This document shows positions 58,862 to 64,000 of a stretch of 64,000 bases of DNA, in pieces; positions within the stretch are counted from its first letter, which is position 1, and each line of letters begins with the position of its first letter. The notes below the pieces were generated by a model. The model worked only from the letters and a program-made list of their open reading frames with translations, made no database searches and was not told the DNA's origin. The translations under genes and the position numbers were made by a program. The DNA lies in contig MU119230.1 of assembly GCA_014904845.1 (NCBI GenBank), positions 1-64,000 of the forward strand, written 5' to 3'. Origin of the DNA: Acephala macrosclerotiorum. Taxonomy: Eukaryota > Ascomycota > Leotiomycetes > Helotiales > Mollisiaceae.

Positions 58862-59616
58862 TACGGTCATCTCTCGAGCTACGGAGAGCACACTAACTAT
58901 GTATCTCCGAGCAACTTCTATCAGGCATTAATGAAGATCAGCTCAGAAAGATACCTCGAGTTCAACTGTGACCATGAGAGATCTCTAAATTTGCACGCGA
59001 AGATGACAATGTATACATATAGCTTCAGATTAATACAAGAATAACAAAAAAGTGAAATTTCCACGATTCTCGATACTGAGGCTATGAGCAACAGCTGCGG
59101 TGATTTGAGCCTTTTCGAGGTCTTCGACACATGAACTTGAAGTAGCGCCATTTAGGGTTGGGCCCACTTTTCTGACCACACTTAAGGTCGAGGTAGCTTG
59201 TCGCAGCCTTTCCTTTCTACAAGCATACCAAAATTCCAAACGGATCTCGCATTGACTCCGAAGCAAGACCTTAATTGGAAATCGTCTCTTGACCATGTAA
59301 GTTTCGCCCCTCGCGCACTCTCCTATTGTATCTCTGCTACGCTGTGGACCATCCGCCGGCCCTATCCTTCCCAATTTATTGTTGTTAACCTGTGTAACGT
59401 TGTCAATACTGCACCAGTCCTTTCAATCATTCATGCTGTCAGTCCATGTGTGATTGCCTCAGTGTGTTGGATCTATGCTCCCTATCCTTCGTGCTCCTTC
59501 AAGGCCATCCTTAAGAAGCCTTTCCCCCGCAAGAATTGACTTTGCACCATTGCTGACGTATTTCTCTATTAAAGAAAAGGAACAAGCTTAATACCAATCT
59601 CAATAACCTCAGCAAT
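58862..59616. other. Intergenic with weak ORFs
   Basis: A 113-codon ORF at 59198-59539 has repeated PYPS motifs but no other support. No gene is called. Confidence 0.3.
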
Positions 59617-60007
59617 ATGGCTGTCACTCCACCTTGAAATTGCGTCCAATTCTGATTCTGACTCGGCTGGCTCGTCGGAATGCGATGATATCAGCCTCCT
59701 CCTTACCCCTACTTCCACCGCCTCGGCTACCACTGATGCAACTGAACACGAGCATCCTGGTGTTCAAGCTTGGCTCAATTACGCGGATCGGATGGCTCGC
59801 GACTATGAAAGTGAAGGCTCGGCAGAGGAGTGGATCTTCTGGGATGTCATCGAATATAATATGGCCATCACTGATGCCTTCGACACCGGCTTGAGTGTTG
59901 AAGGTCAAGAAATGGCTTTGTGGGAGGATATGAAGGCAAAGATGGCAATAACCGATAAATATGACATTGGTCTAGGTGCCAACGGGGTCTCTGAGAGTCG
60001 TGGCTGA
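59617..60007 (+). pseudogene. Small W-D-I/KMA-repeat protein, copy 1 (frameshift near start)
   Basis: The ATG at 59617 runs into TGA after six codons, but one base over the frame continues to 60007 as a roughly 129-residue protein. It has an acidic Ser-rich head (SDSDSAGSSECDDIS), a QAWLNYADRMARDY block and two tandem modules, WDVIEYNMAITDAFDTGL and WEDMKAKMAITDKYDIGL, about 28 residues apart. A single-base deletion in the CCACC stretch near 59632 would explain the shift; alternatively an unseen upstream exon supplies the start. The same architecture occurs 0.8 kb downstream. Family unknown. Confidence 0.45.
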
Positions 60008-60502
60008 TGGTCGAGGCTTGGATAGTAAGTTTAAGTTGTTCTACGATATGTTGACAACGCTGACCTACTCCGAACAGTATGCTTTGCGTTGGATAGTACC
60101 TTGAGAGGAATGGCTGGGTAGAGGACGAATTTTGTGGCGGAGAAATGCGTTGATGTTACCTTCTCGTTGTTCCTGCGTTTTGCCGACGGCTGACTTCAGA
60201 CTCTCGAATACATGCACCAACTTGCCAGGCCACCGTCTTAATTCTGTGGCAATGCTCTCTTCTTCTTGATACGATTTGGGTACCATCTGGAGTATGTATA
60301 TATAAACTAATACATCGTCAGTACAAGTACCAGATTCACGTCCAAAATAAAGACCAACGACTCGACATATCATCTCAACACGTTTCCCGGCGTATCCTTT
60401 CAGTCGGGCGCGCTTTCAGGCGCACTGAAACCTATCCAGGACGGTTGCTAAAACCTCTTGTCCAGAGTCAAAACACCAGAATACCACGATACATCCAACG
60501 AA

Positions 60503-60826
60503 ATGGCTCATAATCAGTCTTCAACCTCATGCCCGGAGTATGACGACATCATTCTCGCGCTCATTCTCACCACCTCAAATTCCGGCGATGAGACGACACT
60601 GATACAGACCATCCAGGTTGCTTGGAGCAACGCCGCTGATTGGATGATACTCGAGAACAAGACACCTCGGAAGAGGCTCAAGCTATTTGGGCCGATATTG
60701 AGTTTAAGATGGCTGTGACCGACGCGCTTCGACACGGGTTTGACGGCTGATGAGCAAAGGGCGGCTCTTTAGGATGACATCGAGAGAAAGATGGCGGAGA
60801 TTGACGCTTTCGATTTTGACGTCTAA
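60503..60826 (+). pseudogene. Small W-D-I/KMA-repeat protein, copy 2 (decayed)
   Basis: From the ATG at 60503 the head (SSTSCPEYDDI) and the AWSNAADWM block parallel copy 1. After a frame change near 60660 come IWADIEFKMAVTDA and, after a second change near 60725, DTGLTADEQRAAL then TAG where copy 1 has Trp. It finishes with DDIERKMAEIDAFDFDV. The order and spacing of the two modules equal copy 1, so this is a tandem paralog broken by two frameshifts and one stop. Confidence 0.5.
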
Positions 60827-60912
60827 TCATCAGCGAATTTTTGGTGGGTAACATCAATTATGAAACTGTTGACAGCGACTGATCTGGGGACTTGACTAGC
60901 TCTTGGTTACTA

Positions 60913-61489
60913 ATAGTGGGAGTTGACCTCCCCTTAAGGGGCCCTACCCTTAAGTGGGCGGAATCGAGTTGTCACGCGGAAGCGAGTTGTCATTTTTTCG
61001 ATGTTTTTTGAGTAGAAAACTTTAAATAGTTTTATTAAAAATAAATATTATTTGAAACTTAAACTTGAATTATTGTTTTTATATAAGTCTATTAATATAT
61101 AAGTTTTATTTTAAAACTTATTAGTTGCGAAAATAATTATTCAAGTTTTAAGATTCTTTTTATTTGTATAAGAAAATATTAATTCTCGGCAAAAAAGCTT
61201 CGAAAACGCGATAATTAATATCGGAAAATAAGTATTTTCGCGAAAATCAAACTTAAATATTAATTAATTCAAAAAATAAAACGAGAAATAAATAGCGCAT
61301 ACTATTTATTATCACATTTTTTAAAATCTAATGATTCTATAAGAGAAGTGTTGAAATGCACGCTATTTTATCGTCAAAAAAGACTGATTTTCGATTAGTT
61401 TTTGGTGGTGACAACTCGCTTCCACGTGATAACTCGGTTCCGCCCACTTAAGGGTAGGGCCCTTAAGAGGTGCCGTCAAGGCCCACTAT
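60913..61489. mobile_element. 577-bp MITE with about 85-bp terminal inverted repeats, TA target duplication
   Basis: The ends match as inverted repeats starting ATAGTGGG and passing through CCCTACCCTTAAGTGGGCGG and GGAAGCGAGTTGTCA, with a small indel and mainly transition differences. TA flanks both ends (60911-60912, 61490-61491). The core is AT-rich without an ORF. This is a Tc1/mariner-like non-autonomous element. Confidence 0.85.
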
Positions 61490-61491
61490 TA

Positions 61492-62490
61492 CTATTCTTG
61501 ATCGGTCAGGGTACGGGATTTGGGATAGTTAGTGCGTACTGGGATACTTGGTCATGGTTTTCGCGAATGCATGGATCTGTCATCAAAAACTGTATTCTCC
61601 GAAATGTGAAAGTGAACGAGCAGGCCTCAGCTATTCTGAATGAAAACCTGGATATAAATTATGATCTCTGTGTGAACCTGAACCTGTAGAGGTCGTTGAA
61701 GGAATCCTCGTTGAGGTAGGAAGGAAGCCCCTGGCGGAATCGGCTTGACGGAGGAGCGAGCTCTCGAAACTGAGCCTTGAGAATGTCTAGGACTTGTCAG
61801 CTCCTTTTGATTGTCATGATGGGCTGCATAGATCAATCGCTGTCAAATGAAGACACATTATGGGCGACAAAAAAATTGACAGCAAACGAAAATATGCCAA
61901 GTTCAGATGTATACGGTACTGCTTGTTAGGAGGAAAACCTGTGGGATACAGAAAATTGACAGCAGAAGGAATATTATTTATCAGCTTGATCTGAAACCAG
62001 TCTTGACTTGTGAGGAAAGATCTGCCACCTCAGTTTTAACATTCTGGGTTGAAGAATACCGAAAAGAGAGTCAGACAAACTTACCTCGAGAAAGTGTGTA
62101 TTGGGGCTGCGATTCTCGTCCTTACCAAGGGTCTTCTGAGGTCGAACATTTTCCCGAGCACAATGGCGGGAACCAACTTAAATAATGTGCTTGTTATAAT
62201 ACTCCTCTTGACTTCAGTATTCCATTGCTCGACTCGAGTCGACTCCTCGAATGTCCAGACCAGATTCTGATATTTCAACTTCTGATGTCTGCGTGAAGTT
62301 AGAACAGTTTTAGCGTTGCTGATATGATTCCTCGACCTGGACAATGCAATGCCGTTAATGTCGACTACTGCTTTGGACAACCAGATATTCTCCTCCGATT
62401 TTCTAATCACTCCGGCCCCCCCTCCCCCACACAACAAAAACAAAACCCACTTTTTCCCCATTGATAACCGATTTTGAAGTTCTGGCAGTA
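61492..62490. other. Intergenic, no supported gene
   Basis: Short ORFs only. A C-run (CCCCCCCTCCCCC) lies at about 62419-62431 near the DHFR 3' end. Confidence 0.35.
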
Positions 62491-63181
<691 letters not shown>

Positions 63182-64000
63182 CGTTAGAGAGAGGAGGGAG
63201 GAGAAAGGGAGGAGAAATGTAGTGCACGATTGGCAGATTCTGGTCTTGTACAGTAATGGTGGGGTTCTGACGCGTGAGAGTTGACGCGACGAGACTAAAA
63301 AAGTCTAGCGCCTTTTCGGTCACACTTTAGCTTTTCAGTATCTTCGACATTTCATGACAATTATAAATGGAACGAACATGACTATATCGGTGATGGTACA
63401 GCAGACTCGAGGACGCCGGTAAAGATAGTGTACGAGAAGGCCTCTGTTGCTAAGCTTAGGTTGGAGAAGTCGAGTTGAAGCTCGAGAATCGAGACCATCC
63501 ACCAAATCCGTCCTCCACTCTTCGTCCTGCCGCTCTTCATTCTGTAATCAATTGGCATTTGGGACCTCAGTTCTCATGAATCGATCGTGCAGATTCGAAT
63601 CCGATTTTTCGAAGCGACGATAAGAGTCTACACATCGACAGGAAACGATTTTCGCGATGGGTGTCCATTATGGGTTTGGATAGCGGTCCTGCTTGCGTAT
63701 TTCTGAATTGTTTTGCGGATCCTCTATATTCATTATAATATCAAATTGAATCCTATGCGATCATGGGCTTACTCTGTTTCAGATTATAAAATTTACGTTT
63801 TATTCTACACTAATGGTACTATCTAGGAGACCTGCTCCGCTCGAAGTTTTCCACTGCTACCAATCCTTTCAGTCAGCCAGTTAGAAATTCGTTTTCTACC
63901 CTTCCTGCACCAAAAAAATTGAAGTACCTTTCTCTCCTGTTTACAAAATATACCTGAAGTTTGGTCCGTCATTTTCCACACCAGCCGAAGAAGTGCCTTC
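63182..64000. other. Upstream region of DHFR to window end, no supported gene
   Basis: Nothing recognisable on either strand. The DHFR promoter must lie at the left of this stretch. Confidence 0.4.

Overview
The window is nuclear DNA of a filamentous ascomycete (Pezizomycotina). Genes are split by short 45-70 nt GT-AG introns, lie on both strands without operons, and include fungal-typical families (SUR7/PalI, CFEM, UstYa/DUF3328, 2EXR, LysM, subgroup-C chitinase, CBP3). AT-rich tracts that look like RIP-damaged repeats interrupt the gene space. The repertoire suits a plant-associated Leotiomycete, but that placement is inference. No rRNA, tRNA, CRISPR or viral feature was seen.

Layout. 0-8.3 kb is a decay zone. 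It holds a broken MurNAc-6-phosphate etherase + sugar kinase fusion, the C-terminal half of an UNC93/DUF895-like transporter and a broken GH74 xyloglucanase with a TA-flanked MITE in its second intron. 9.3-17.5 kb is ordinary: a PhyH-family dioxygenase, an NCS1 permease, a nucleotidylyltransferase-like protein and a SUR7/PalI-type membrane protein. 17.5-24.5 kb is gene-poor: a small Cys-rich protein, a broken RNase H-domain gene and two adjacent inverted-repeat elements. 24.5-33.6 kb has a GPI-anchored protein with six CFEM-like domains, a secreted protein with Kex2-like sites divergent from a short UstYa-like gene, and a mitochondrial-type beta-ketoacyl synthase. 34.7-40 kb has an intact OPT transporter and an unrecognised 502-residue protein. 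40.2-48.2 kb is a divergent LysM/chitin-binding protein + GH18 chitinase pair whose shared promoter carries an AT-rich element. 49.3-52.1 kb has an OPT pseudogene and a CBP3-type complex III assembly chaperone. 52.7-60.8 kb is a run of small unrecognised genes and remnants around a 2EXR protein. 60.9-63.2 kb has a 577-bp MITE and dihydrofolate reductase.

Three themes recur. First, cell-surface and chitin biology: CFEM protein, LysM protein, chitinase, SUR7. Second, nutrient uptake: NCS1, OPT, a dead OPT, a dead UNC93-like gene and dead glycan/amino-sugar enzymes. Third, active gene loss: the inferred nonsense changes are all G:C to A:T transitions. The best candidates for a second look are the MITE that rebuilt a 5' splice site inside GH74, the MurQ-kinase fusion, the precursor/UstYa divergent pair, the six-module CFEM protein with a repeated intron position, and a small tandem protein family near 60 kb.

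Spliced structures were inferred by reading frames, splice consensus and family conservation only. Frameshifts could in principle be sequence errors.
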